Below, one piece after another: positions 10,139 through 22,201 of a stretch of 64,000 bases of DNA. The translations under genes and the position numbers were made by a program. Within the stretch, counting starts at the first letter, position 1. Each line of letters begins with the position of its first letter. Below the pieces are notes generated by a model. It did no database searches, had not been told where the DNA came from, and saw only the letters and a list, made by a program, of their open reading frames with translations. The stretch comes from Daucus carota subsp. sativus (Eukaryota; Streptophyta; Magnoliopsida; Apiales; Apiaceae), in NCBI RefSeq assembly GCF_001625215.2, contig NC_030386.2, positions 39,960,796 through 40,024,795 on the forward strand. Reading direction: 5' to 3'.

Positions 10139-11489
10139 GAGACTAATAATTTAGCACCACGAAAATTTTCGAATGTCGAATGCGTCGTGGGAAGATGATA
10201 TCGAGATTTGGTTTTGATGTTTTTATAGAACACACGTCTGCTCTGCAAATGTGGTTTCATATACGTGGTAAGCACTTCTTGAAGACTATTGTATCAATGG
10301 AGTTACAGGCCAACATGTTCACTACTAGCTTCATTTGCAGGGTCGTATTCCAATTATTTATCTATATATTATATTGTTAATGTCAAATTTAAATCTTGAA
10401 ACCTTCTCAACAAGTTGGAACTCACCTCAAAAGCTCGAATTGATTCTATAAAATATGGACGAAAGTCGAATGTGATGAATTTGGCTCAATTCAGACTCGA
10501 TTTAATATGTAAAGTTTTTATTTAAATTTTAAGTATTTATATAATCATATGTTATATTTATAACGTAATAGTATAAGAATGGTCCGAGTTTAAGTTTAGA
10601 CTAAAAATTTTCGAGCGGAACTCGAATAACACACGGTCGAATTTTGACAGATATTGATGATAGTCTTTCTCTCTCCTCTTTCCCACCAATTTCTCCCAAC
10701 GAGTTGTTAAAAACCAGTAATATTTTTGCAAATGCAACAATCGTAACAATTCTACTGATGCTAATTATAAGTAAATATAATATTAAGAACAGAGTCTTGC
10801 TCCTGGTTGACATGCAATAACATTTCAAAAAACTTATTATCATTCATTTTCCATCAACAAGTTCGGTCTTTTCTCTCCTGCATTCTTCTTTCTCCGTTTC
10901 CTTCTTCTCATCGATTTCTAAAATTATTTTCATGCAATTTCTGGAAACCCGTAAATCGATATGATTACATGAAGATCATCTTATTCCACGAATGACTGCT
11001 GGAATCAATGGACCAGAGATTAATTTTGTGAACTTCTGCAGGTTGGTCTTTCTGGAACAATTTCATTCTGTTTGTATTGCTGCAAAGACTTCCTGATCTT
11101 GAAATGATTGTGTCGATTTTGTTTCTGTAGCTTTCCCGAAAAGATTTCATCATTTTATCTTATGTGTTTCAGCAATTGGTTATGATTAATGTATTAGAAA
11201 TCATCAAAATCTAAAGGAATCATCGATATGAGTATTGAGAAACATTTCAAAAACCTTTTTCCCCAGTTCGGATATTGCAAAAATTTCTGTTGTATGAATA
11301 TGTCAGGTTACATTGAAAGAGCAATGCATGTATGATGAAATTTTTCATTTTTTATTTTCAGAATTCTGTTAGTATACTCATGTTCTCTATAATCTAGATA
11401 CATTCTTCGTGATCTTAAAAGAGCCGGTCTTATTATTATTGTAGCTGAACTACCTGTGATCAGAACGCGCATGATGTGAGCCTGGAGAT
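10139..11489. other. divergent intergenic region, peroxidase promoter and kinase 5' leader
   Basis: This DNA separates the divergent peroxidase and kinase genes. The kinase-proximal half has pyrimidine-rich tracts (near 10870-10915) and splice-like TTTTCAG and CTGCAG steps. A long, perhaps intron-containing kinase 5' UTR is therefore likely but not provable by eye. No open frame of note. Confidence 0.5.
10220..10227 (-). promoter_or_regulatory. TATA box of the peroxidase gene
   Basis: Read on the minus strand this is TATAAAAA, about 82 bases upstream of the peroxidase ATG. It is the only good TATA match at a plausible distance. Position-based inference. Confidence 0.5.
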
Positions 11490-13002
11490 ATGGACACAAA
11501 TTCAGAAAGTGCTACAAATTCTAAAGATGGCACAAAGAAAGACGAGAGTAGATTACAGGATAGTGCCAATTCTTCAGGGCAGAGTGTTAATCATCACAAT
11601 CGCGGCGACAGCACAGAGAGTGCACCTCTGAGACCTCATACAGGTCGTGATATTCGATGGGAGGCTATTAACTCCATTTCAGCTAAAGAACCTCTTGGTC
11701 TTAGCCATTTTCGTCTCTTGAAGAGGCTTGGCTACGGAGACATTGGGAGCGTCTATCTTGCTGAACTCAAAGGAACAAATGCCTTTTTTGCAATTAAAGT
11801 CATGGACAAGGGCTCTCTTGCAAGCAGAAATAAGTTGGTTCGAGCTCAAACAGAAAGGGAGATTCTTGGCCTTTTAGACCATCCATTCTTGCCTACTCTA
11901 TACTCTTACTTCGAGACTGATAAGTTCTACTGCTTGGTGATGGAGTTCTGCAGTGGAGGTAATCTTCATTCTCTTCGACAAAAGCAGCCCAATAAGTACT
12001 TTACAGAGGAAGCTGCTCGGTTAGTAACCATTTGATTTCTTCATCTCAAATTCTTATATTTTGCCAAAAAACAATTGAATTGTGACAGCTAAGAAACGGA
12101 CATTTTTTTGATAATCTAGTACGCGTTTTTAAGCTGTTTCTCCGTTTGCCAGATTTTTTGCAGCAGAAGTATTGTTGGCAATTGAGTATCTACATATGCT
12201 AGGAATAGTGTACAGAGATCTCAAACCGGAAAATGTCCTAGTACGAGAACAAGGCCACATCATGTTATCCGACTTTGATCTATCCCTTCGATGTTCTGTC
12301 AATCCGACCCTTGTCAAGTCCAACACTACCTATGTAAACAGCGGCAATGCAAGTGCTGCAGGCATTCTAGAAAACGAGAACTCAATGCATAGTACTACTT
12401 CATCAAGTTTTTTTCCACGCATACTAGCTTCAAAAAAGAACCGAAAATCCAAATCAGAACTTGGCCTATTCATGGGAGGAGCCATGCCAGAGCTAATGGC
12501 TGAGCCAACAGACGTCCGCTCCATGTCATTCGTGGGCACTCACGAGTACCTAGCTCCAGAAATTATCCGCGGAGAGGGTCATGGCAGTGCAGTGGACTGG
12601 TGGACATTCGGAATTTTTTTATACGAGCTTCTGCACGGAATTACACCTTTTAAAGGGTCTGGAAACCGTGCCACACTTTTTAACGTAGTAGGACAGCCAC
12701 TAAAGTTCCCGGAGTCTCCACAAGTGAGCTCTGCAGTTCGTGACCTTATACGCGGACTCCTCGTAAAGGAACCTCATAAGAGAATTGCATATAAAAGGGG
12801 TGCTACAGAAATCAAACAGCACCCATTTTTCGAGGGAACGAACTGGGCTCTGGTGAGGAGTGCGACGCCTCCTCATGTACCAGCTCCTGTGGACTTTTCT
12901 CAGTTTGCTTCCAAAGAGACTCCTCATAAGGTGCCAGAGGTTAAAAATGAGAAGAAGAACACAACTGATCATTCTTCTCATACTGATTTTGAGTGCTTCT
13001 AA
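11490..13002 (+). CDS. AGC-type Ser/Thr protein kinase (AGCVIIIa, D6PK-like), 459 aa
   Basis: Exons 11490-12019 and 12153-13002 (CG|GTTAGT ... TTTGCCAG|A) encode 459 residues. The fold starts near residue 74 with LGYGDIGSV (81-88), the ATP lysine K103 in AIKVMD, catalytic YRDLKPEN (D199) and DFD at 217-219. DFD replaces the usual DFG and is the hallmark of plant AGCVIII kinases. An insert of about 80 residues with the basic run KKNRKSKSE separates DFD from the activation loop [12 protein letters not shown]. In D6PK such a patch helps plasma-membrane binding. [13 protein letters not shown] just before the kinase domain is typical of the D6PK/AGC1 clade, whose members phosphorylate PIN auxin exporters or guide polar growth. 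The C-terminus DFECF resembles the hydrophobic motif docked by PDK1. Clade is solid; the exact orthologue (D6PKL versus AGC1-5/1-7) is not. Confidence 0.93.
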
Positions 13003-13784
13003 GCTGCATTGTCAATAATCGATGCATTTCATTTTCGAAAATGTGATTTTGATATGTTAAATATGTAAATGGCAGCACATCTATGTAATGTGATTAAGCA
13101 TTTGATTCAACGAGCTTATGCTAAATACAAATTTTCGAGCCTAAAATCTGATATCATGTTCAAGAAGGACCGTATTCTGGGATTAACAACAAATTTGCAA
13201 ACCATTCAATTTAAAGCCGATATACTATCTTCAAAAATTTTGTCATGTCAAACTACTCCCCTCACCATTGACAAGTAAAAGAAAAATTATTTGTTTTAAA
13301 TTATTTATTTTATTTTATCATCAATTATAATTAATATTAATAATTTCAGTTATATCCCTATTAGATAATATCCACCTAAATGATTTGACTACCAAAAATA
13401 TTTTTATAAACAAATAATTAATTACATAAATGTTTGGACTAATAAATGAGAAATTAGTATTTGTATTATAATTTTAAAAAACATATTTAAAAATAGAAGA
13501 AATATTACGATAAAAAAAATTACGCGAACTTTTCCACATCGTTACTAAACGGGGGAATATTTTTTCGATTACAATAAAATCAACAAAAAGGGGGGAAAAC
13601 AATTCCAAAGTAACAAGACAAAGGCGGGTCAAATTAGGCGGGCCGCCGGCCTTCCCACTTCCCAGTAGTGGGCTTATTACAAATACATGAACATAAACAA
13701 ACTCAGTTGTAAATTCCGCCAGTTTGATTACTTGTTTGTAAAATATAATTTTGTGATCCTGGGTTTTGCAAATTGGAAGTAAAG
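13003..13784. other. intergenic, kinase 3' UTR and ICDH promoter
   Basis: About 780 bp, AT-rich except for a GC-rich patch at 13625-13670 (GGCGGGCCGCCGGCC) about 140 bp upstream of the isocitrate dehydrogenase ATG. That patch may belong to its promoter. No gene seen. Confidence 0.5.
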
Positions 13785-16700
13785 ATGGCTATGCAGAAGA
13801 TCAAAGTGTTGAATCCAATCGTTGAAATGGATGGTAACTAGCTTTTTCTTGAGATATGATTCTTGATGCTCTGTATTTGTGTTTCTTGAAATTCTTTCTG
13901 GGTTTAAAATTTTGATGTTTGGGTATGAATCAGATGTGGGTTTGATTAAATATAGTGTTTTATGTTGCAAGTTAAGTGCTTTTTGTGATTTTATTGTCTA
14001 GTTATGATCATAGATGTATATGGTATTGGTAGCTGGCAAGAAGTTTTGGAAAAACCCCAAGTGTGATTAGTGTGTGTGTGTTTTGAAATTATATATTTGT
14101 GGTTGCGAAGGTTGCGGGTAATTTGGAATTGGTTATGTTCTGGAATTAGATGGAAGTATTAGGCTTTGTTAGTTTGTGAGTAGGAGGTGTTGCTCGAACT
14201 ATGATAGCAAGCTCAGTGAGTGTTGTTTTACTTTGTATCGTATAAAACAGGGGCCTTTTTTGCATTTGTTCAATTGTGGAAAGTGGAAACGGAGAGTATG
14301 CGTAGTAAGTGATTGAAATGCACATGATAGTGCAAAGCTGCGCTTGAAGAAGCCTGATGTTGTGTATATTTAGTTTTTAAGAATTATAAGTGGGTGCTTG
14401 GGATTTTCTTTTTTCATTTAAGGCTACTAGAATATATTTAAAAGCACCAAGATTATAAGCTAGCACTCATTTCACATGCTTATCTTAGTTGGGTACATGC
14501 TGCAGGTGATGAAATGACAAGGGTTTTTTGGAAATCTATTAAGGAGAAAGTAAGTATTTTTCCATTCTCCGATTAATACAATCTTATATGCATTGCTCTA
14601 GGTTCTTTATTATGTTTTTTTTTTCTCTTTTCTTGTACAGCTTATATTTCCATTTCTGGATTTAGACATAAAGTATTTTGATCTTGGCCTCCCTAATCGT
14701 GATGCCACCGATGATAGAGTTACAATTGAAAGTGCAGAAGCCACTCTTAAGTAAGCTCTTATTGCCTCTGCATGCAGTTCTAGTGCAAATTTTCTCTGCT
14801 GCTAATCCTTTTGTTTAATTAATCAGAATAGGTTCTTTTTTCCTTTGTGTTTTAAGATTATCATTGGAAGCATTTTATGAACTTAAGGGGCCGTTTGGTT
14901 GATGGTTAATGAGCCCCGTTAACAGTAATCTTTAGAAACTCATATCCATTAATTGGGTACATCCCTCTATACAGTTTGGGATCCAATATCATTTTCCCAT
15001 TTACCCCGTTTCCCATACCCTTCATCCTCATTCCCTAATCCCATTTTCATCAATGATCCAAACGATCCCTCCATCTCATAATCTTTAGTATTGCATGTAT
15101 TCATATCTTTGGTAGATGTCATTATGTTCATCAGTTATCAATGAAAATAATTTGCTTGTCTTCCGCTGATATCTTTCTTAATTAATTGAACTCCAGGTAC
15201 AATGTAGCAATTAAGTGTGCAACTATCACACCAGGTATGCCTTTGAAGATCTGGGACTGGAAGTAGTGTACTTCATCTACTTCGACAACAGAATATCTGG
15301 CATTTTTTACATTTTCTGTAGTTATTAAGAGCTCAATATCCTTGGTTCATTTATTCACATATATGTGATAGAATTTAAGTGTAAAACAAAGTAGAGAGTA
15401 AGGGAAATGCAATTAATTGTGTTTGGGAACATGTAATTCATTTCAAATTATGGATTTAAATGACATGATTTGAATTGTAGTTTCAAATTCTAAAGTTTGT
15501 ATAAGTATTTTAACCGTTTAGGATTTCAAATGAAATCAATATCCAAATTCTTCTATATATCCAAAGATGTCATTTCATGAAATCCATGTTCCCAAGCAGG
15601 TTATCCTGGACCTCACCGGCTTCTGTCTTTGTCTTCCTTGACGACTATTACATTTCAGTATCCATTGTCAATTGTCATCATTTACACCAAATAAGAACGA
15701 TATGTTATTGATGGAAAAGCTCTGTGGATTTGATATGTGAACTGATGGATAATTTCTGCTTCTGTTTCACAGATGAAACTCGTCTCAAGGAGTTCAACTT
15801 AAAGCAGATGTGGAAGAGTCCGAACGGGACTATTCGTAACATATTAAATGGTTGATGAATTTCCTTCCAAAGTCTGACCTCTCTTTTCCTTCTTCTCACC
15901 GACAATTCAATTTGTTCACTTGTCAGATGTTGAACAATGTAACTTTAACTATTGCAGGAACTGTTTTCCGCGAACCAATCATTTGCAAAAATATACCGCG
16001 ACTTGTCCAAGGTGCTTCCTGTTTCTTGCTTCTCTATATGTTTGGTTTCCATATTTCATTTGTGCGTCACTGTCTTGTTCTTACACAATTTGGAAATTTT
16101 TTAAGGCTGGAATAAGCCAATATGCATTGGCAGGCATGCTTTTGGAGATCAATATCGAGCTACTGATCTAGTTGTTCAAGGACCTGGAAAACTCAAAATG
16201 GTGTTTGGTATAACTTTATATCACTAGTGAGCTTACAAAAGACTCTCACTAGTTTCCAGTGTTAATAACAAGAAATTTCCAATTGATTTGAAACATGATC
16301 TTTCTGTCACTATATATATCTAATAATACTTAAATAAATTCTACAGTACCAGATGGGCAAAGTGAGAAAACAGAGTTAGAGGTTTTCAACTTTACTGGCG
16401 CTGGAGGAGTAGCTCTTTCAATGTACAACACTGACGAGGTTAAGATTTGCTCTTAAGATGTTTATTTTGCATTTATCTAACATCTGGTGCACAAGTCTTG
16501 ACCATCTTATTTGTGAACCCAAATTGGTATAGCTCCTACGATATATGTTTAAGGGTTGACTCTGACGGCTATACAGTTGGGTTGGTTTTATTGAAGCTTT
16601 TCGTAAGGTCTGATGGTTTATATTCCGTGTAGCCAATATGTAAGCAGATGACGTAAAATGTGAGAGACAATGATACATACTATAGTTCATCTCATTTGCA

Positions 16701-18268
16701 TATGCGTAAACCCTAAAGTGTGATTAGGTTAGTATTTATCTATATCAACCAAACCAAGTGTAAAATTATCATAATAGTCTGAGACAGACTGCTCTATCTA
16801 GTCTTCCATAGTGCCTCGTTTTGAAATTTTTGTTCTTAAGGTACCCCTAGTTTACTATTTGAAGTACTAGCTATCTAGGTAATTTATATAACCGTTTTCA
16901 TTGCTTGTTTTCCCCACTTGTGGTGCAGTCCATTCATGCTTTTGCTGAGGCTTCTATGAACACAGCTTACCAAAAAAGATGGCCACTATATCTTAGCACT
17001 AAGAATACTATCCTTAAGAAATACGATGGAAGGTATATATTACAGGTCACAATTTTTTATACATGTTCTGCACCCCCAATCCAAGTATTATTGGTTACTC
17101 TTTTGGTAATAATTTGTTCTTCTTACTTGAAGATTTAAGGATATTTTCCAAGAAGTTTATGAAAAAGAGTGGAAGTCAAAGTTTGAATCTGTAGGAATAT
17201 GGTAAGCCATAAACTTTGAGTTTTGTCTACATATTTAGTTTCAAGTTGTTTTCCCATTTTCTGATTATTGTTGATACTAAAGGTATGAGCATCGCTTAAT
17301 TGATGATATGGTTGCTTATGCTCTTAAGAGCGATGGAGGTTATGTATGGGCATGCAAAAACTATGATGGAGATGTCCAAAGTGACTTTTTAGCCCAAGGT
17401 TTGTACCTATATGCCGTATAATGTAAAAGAACAATGGAGTATTTCTTTTTTCTTATGTTATATCCTAGTAACAGAGGATCATTAGTCTTGGTTGACGTGT
17501 TTTAGCTCAATTTCCATATAACCTTTCCCCTTTTGTACAGGATTCGGATCTCTTGGTTTGATGACATCTGTACTGGTATATCTGCCATATCAAGTTTTTA
17601 ACATTTCTGAAATGTGCTAGTTTGCTTTTCCATCTTTGTTTTTGCTAAATATTTCCTTTTTCAACTTGTTTTAAAGCCGTGATTGTTTGGATTGATTTTA
17701 GGTATGCCCGGATGGAAAGACCATTGAAGCTGAAGCAGCCCATGGCACAGTTACTCGTCATTATCGTGTCCATCAAAAAGGAGGTGAAACTAGCACTAAC
17801 AGCATAGCTTCAATCTTTGCTTGGTCTCGAGGGCTAGCTCATAGGTACAAACTTTAAAAGCGGATATAGATGCCCTCTTTCAATTGTTAAAACTTATGGC
17901 ATATCAATTTGCTATTTTTATCTTGATAGAGCAAAATTAGATGACAATGCCCTCCTCCTGGATTTCACTGAGAAATTGGAAGCAGCTTGCATTGGAACTG
18001 TTGAACGCGGAAAGATGACCAAGGACCTTGCAATTCTTCTCTATGGGTCTAGGTATGCACTCCCTTATCATACACTGCTTATTTACTAGTTTCTCCACAG
18101 GTCTAAGTAAGCACTCCCTCATTATACACTGTCATTTACTCGTCAGTCGAAGCTAATGGTGGTGTTCTTTGCAGGGTAACTAAGGCTCATTATTTGAACA
18201 CCGAGGGATTTATCGATGCTGTTGCTGCAGAACTGAGATCAAGACTATATAAGAAATCAAAGTTATAA
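13785..18268 (+). CDS. NADP-dependent isocitrate dehydrogenase, probably peroxisomal (416 aa)
   Basis: Fifteen exons: 13785-13833, 14506-14549, 14641-14750, 15197-15234, 15773-15850, 15958-16011, 16106-16207, 16347-16438, 16929-17032, 17133-17201, 17283-17398, 17541-17575, 17702-17844, 17930-18052, 18175-18268. Together they total 1251 bases, or 416 residues. The enzyme converts isocitrate and NADP+ to 2-oxoglutarate, CO2 and NADPH. Visible hallmarks are [32 protein letters not shown], the catalytic-region [29 protein letters not shown] and the NADP-binding [12 protein letters not shown]. The N-terminus starts directly at [14 protein letters not shown], so there is no plastid or mitochondrial presequence. 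The protein ends KKSKL, a canonical PTS1, so peroxisomal import is likely, as for Arabidopsis At1g54340, which as I recall ends in SRL. There it would supply NADPH. Introns 3 and 4 hold MITE-like inserts. Confidence 0.95.
14886..15078. mobile_element. candidate MITE in ICDH intron 3
   Basis: The left end AGGGGCCGTTTGGTTGATGG and the right end CATCAATGATCCAAACGATC read as imperfect inverted repeats around about 190 bp of non-coding DNA. The GGGGCCGTTTGG terminus is common in plant MITEs. I could not see a clear target-site duplication. Confidence 0.45.
15418..15602. mobile_element. candidate MITE in ICDH intron 4
   Basis: TGTTTGGGAACATGTAATTC near 15420 and the complement of GAAATCCATGTTCCCAAGCA near 15599 form a terminal inverted repeat of about 20 bp. 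The interior is AT-rich and itself rich in ATTTCAAAT-type short inverted repeats. No convincing target-site duplication seen. Confidence 0.5.
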
Positions 18269-20104
18269 CACATGTGTGTTCTCTATGAGATGTCAGTGCT
18301 TGACACTGTTTTTTCCAATGTATGCAACATTTTTATTTGTGACCATCCTTATAAAATAAATTCATGTATAGCAACTTCGATCCAAATACTCATTAATATT
18401 ATTAAATCAATGCTTCTGAAAATAATGGTCAATGTTATTAAGTCATCGAGAACACCTCCTAATTTATGTCGGGGCATCGTCAATAAACAATTAAATTTTT
18501 TAGCTAAAAAAAGATTTAAAAATATTGCAAAGAAAATTTATAGAAAAAATGCAAAAAAAATTCTCTAACTCCAAACCATAATACAGTAAACAATAGATGG
18601 AGACGCATAGTTCAAAAATTAGGTGAGGAAGGAATATATGAAGTACGAGGTGTGTTCAGTAAAAGAAGGGCATCTTTGGCAAAAAATAGCGCATTAAGAT
18701 ACTACTAAATTTCACAGTCATGGCATGATATTCGGTCTGAACAGATGACCAGAAGGCAGAAGATTGTGGACTGTTTAAGACCTCCAGGATACAAAGAATT
18801 AGATTTAGATTTGTTTGACATATCTATGCATACATCATAAAAATATTATTTAATTATAAACATTAATGCATATTGTTTAATATTGCTTTCGTCCCTTTTA
18901 GTTGTCCAAAAAACATACTCCTAAGGTTTTTTATCTTACTTTTTGACACGTATTTGAGAGTTATAAAATATATAGTTTTATAATTTTTTTTAATTTTTTT
19001 TTTACCTGAATAAAAGTTTGACGTTTAAACTTTATCCAAAAAAAATTTTAAAAAATTATAAAACTATACTTTATAAGAGTCTCAAAACGTGTGCAAACTA
19101 TTGGGTGGAAAAAAGAGTACATATTAAGAAAAATTAAATTATGTAATTTATTTTCATACATGCTCTTATTTATTTAGTTTCATACATTCTCTTGTTTATT
19201 ACAATAAATGCTAAGTTATAAATGTATATATGTGTGTAAAGTCAAATATTAGAACTAACTATCAACATTTATATATGGAAAAAATATGTACAAATATACA
19301 GTGGAACAAGAATTAAACAACTATTTACGGACAACTATTTTGCACATATGATAACTAAAAAAAGGACGGATGGCCTGTTAAATATAATCTGACCATCCTG
19401 ATATCAAATGAAGCATCAGTAAAACATCACTTAAACATCACTTGTGAATAAATTAAGAGTTGTAAAAAAATTATTTTTTCCAAGAAATAAACCTCATAAC
19501 AAAAATTTGAGAAATAAAAATGTTTTAATTCACACAAAAAAAAATTAAATGAATGAAAGTAGTTAAACAATCTAATTATTTCCAAATAAAAATATATAAT
19601 AATTAATATTATGATAAATAAACATTATAAAACTTTGTCAAATACCGTTATCACTAGTTAACACATTTTTAAATACATACACGTTACCGATTCATAAAAA
19701 TATCCACATATAAAATTATTAAGGTCATAGTAAAATAAATTAAAATTTAATTAAATAAACCTTGAATATTACTGCACAACCATATAGAGTTGGGACTCAG
19801 AAGTGAGTAAAGAAAAAAAGTTTGATCTCATCCTAAGGTGTTTTTGATAGATTGTTATATGGAGAAATATGCAATTGGATATTTGTTAGGTCTACAATAT
19901 AGATTATTCTAAATCAAACATTCAATTTAAAGTAAATCATATATATTGTTTATTAATATCAATATCATTAAACTTGAAACACATACATGCAAGCTGATCA
20001 TACTGCAACCCTAAATGCAAAGGGTTGAGATTCCACCCTGATAAAACATGCAACATACGGCAACCACGTACAAATCTCGCTCTTGAAAAACACAATAAAT
20101 TTCT

Positions 20105-20602
20105 GTATCTTCGCAAACAAATTTTTTTTATTAGAAAAGAATGTCTCTCTTCGATTCAGATTAGGAGGTTCTACTTCTCTAAATTGATTATGTATCTTCG
20201 CAAACAAATTTTATAAAAAAGAATGTCTCTCTTCGATTCAGATTAGGAGGTTCTACTTCTCTAAATCGACTATATATCTTCATAAACAAATTTTATAAAA
20301 AAGAATGTCTCTCTTCGATTTAGATTAGGAGGTTCTACTTCTCTAAATCGATTATGTATCTTCGCAAACAAATTTTATAGAAAAGAATGTCTCTCTTCGA
20401 TTCAGATTAGGAGGTTCTACTTCTCTAAATCGATTATGTATCTTCGCAAACAAATTTTATAGAAAAGAATGTCTTTCTTCGATTCAGATTAGGAGGTTCT
20501 ACTTCTCTAAATCGATTATGTATCTTCACAAACAAATTTTATAAAAAAGAATGTCTCTTTTCAATTAGAGGTTCTACTTCTCTAAATCGATAATCATCTG
20601 CA
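20105..20602. repeat. 82-bp minisatellite, about six units
   Basis: The phrase TATCTTCGCAAACAAATTTT recurs, with small changes, at 20105, 20193, 20275, 20357, 20439 and 20521, a period of 82 after a first unit of 88. Each unit continues GAATGTCTCTCTTCGATTC and AGGAGGTTCTACTTCTCTAA. The last unit is shortened. Units differ by only a few bases, so the array is young or homogenised. Confidence 0.95.
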
Positions 20603-20690
20603 AATATCTTATATCGTTTAACGATTTTAAAACTTCTCTAAATCGATAATCATCTGCAAATATTTTGTATCGTTTAACGATTTTAAAACC
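20576..20690. repeat. 56-bp tandem repeat, two units, abutting the minisatellite
   Basis: ACTTCTCTAAATCGATAATC begins at 20576 and again at 20632. Each unit continues to a TATCGTTTAACGATTTTAAA end, which contains the short palindrome CGTTTAACG. The unit opens with the same ACTTCTCTAAATCGAT as the 82-bp units, so it grew from the edge of that array. Confidence 0.9.
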
Positions 20691-21067
20691 TTAAGTCATG
20701 ATAAGGAAGAAAATGCCGATTTTTGATCTTGTTTACTTTGTGCTTTTTATTTTAATGACATAGTCTTCGAAGGCTAGGTATTACCGCTGCATAAAAATAT
20801 CCACATATATAATTCTTAAGGTCATAGAAAAATGCATTGATGTATTTTCACCTACTTCTCATGATAAATAAAGTAACAAAATAACATGTAAACTATATTT
20901 TTTTAAAAGTTTTTTTTTCATATGTGTGTTATACCCTTAGAAGAGAAAGGTCGAAAGCCCAACAAACTATCACGTGCAATATATAAAAAAATATCATCTG
21001 CGATATATAAAAAAAGTCTGCGGTAAATTTGTCTTACATTGGCATGCAACCTCCGATAAAGTATTAT

Positions 21068-21245
21068 ATCCATCAGATTTTTTTTTTGACGGGGAACCAT
21101 TTATTGATACTCGGATGAGAGTGCTAATGAGCTCAGAAACTGACGAGGAGATTTCCCACACCGATGTTGCCGAAATATGACGAGATTTCATCCCACAACC
21201 CTGATGCTGTGTTTGGTGAGATCCCACATTCTGATGATGTCGTGT
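21068..21245 (-). mobile_element. possible retroposon 3' fragment (minus strand)
   Basis: Read on the minus strand, the segment ends GGTTCCCCGTC followed by an A-run, the look of a LINE or SINE 3' end. The body is richer in GC than its surroundings and has two short related phrases (GAGATTTCCCACACC at 21148 and GAGATCCCACATTC at 21217). No target-site duplication found. Confidence 0.25.
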
Positions 21246-21307
21246 TCAGAAAATTATATGACTATTAAGGATAATATTATCATCACGACAATGAAATGTT
21301 TTAAGCT

Positions 21308-21761
21308 CTGTGTATTCGGCTATATGAAACTATTTCGTAAACATATGTGATTGGTGGTCTTATAATGATGAAGTTCTATCCATTAATTCTGATAATTGAA
21401 GCAGATTAATTAAATTTATCCTCTATCTTATTTACTAGGCAATGTGTATTTCATATATATATTTTTTTAGGAAGAATGTGTATTTCTATTACAAACGGGA
21501 TTGTAGTTAATTAGAAAGCCTCAATTATATACATCTGTGTATTCGGCTATATGAAACTATTTCGTAAACATATGTGATTGGTGGTCTTATAATGATGAAG
21601 TTCTATCCATTAATTCTGATAATTGAAGCAGATTAATTAAATTTATCCTCTATCTTATTTACTAGGCAATGTGTATTTCATATATATATATTTTTAGGAA
21701 GAATGTGTATTTCTATTACAAACGGGATTGTAGTTAATTAGAAAGCCTCAATTATATACAT
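21308..21761. repeat. 227-bp near-perfect tandem duplication
   Basis: Bases 21308-21534 and 21535-21761 are nearly identical (start CTGTGTATTCGGCTATATGA, end CAATTATATACAT). They differ only in the TATATAT/TTTTTT run. Non-coding. The near-identity implies a very recent duplication. Confidence 0.95.
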
Positions 21762-22201
21762 CAGATAATCAGATAATATAAATTCTTTTAAAATATGTGC
21801 AGAATAACAAAAATTTTACCATATATGTATATTAAATATATGTAACATACTTTTAAAATAAGTCCACATTTAAATATAGCTCTAAATATATATAATATAT
21901 ATTAGATATTGAGCAAAATATATACTCTAATTATATTCATTATATATAATAATCTTGTATCAGCACATTAATGAATATAGATTTGTTTATATTAATATCC
22001 ACATCCAAAATTATCAAATACGAACACAAATAATATATATGACTAATATGTACGTTAATTTTCTGTCAAAATTTTTTTTTATTTATTTTGTATTGATACA
22101 GATATTTCGACATACAGATACTTGGCTTTGCAGTTGACTCACCGGAAAACATTAACATAACATCATTTTATCCCTCTGTATCTATATTTATATATCACAC
22201 A

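Larger units (their letters stand above)
18269..22201. other. repeat-rich intergenic region (3.9 kb)
   Basis: The largest gene-free stretch. Its first bases are ICDH 3' UTR. It then holds an AT-rich block, an 82-bp minisatellite, a 227-bp tandem duplication and a dispersed segment of about 50 bp present at 19683-19735 and 20780-20832 (both with CATAAAAATATCCACATATA). Open frames here are short and match nothing I know. Confidence 0.6.

Noticed and set aside
18272-18568. 98-codon plus-strand frame just after ICDH
   Set aside because: It lies in the ICDH 3' UTR. The translation is Ile/Lys/Asn-rich, as expected from AT-rich DNA, with no domain.
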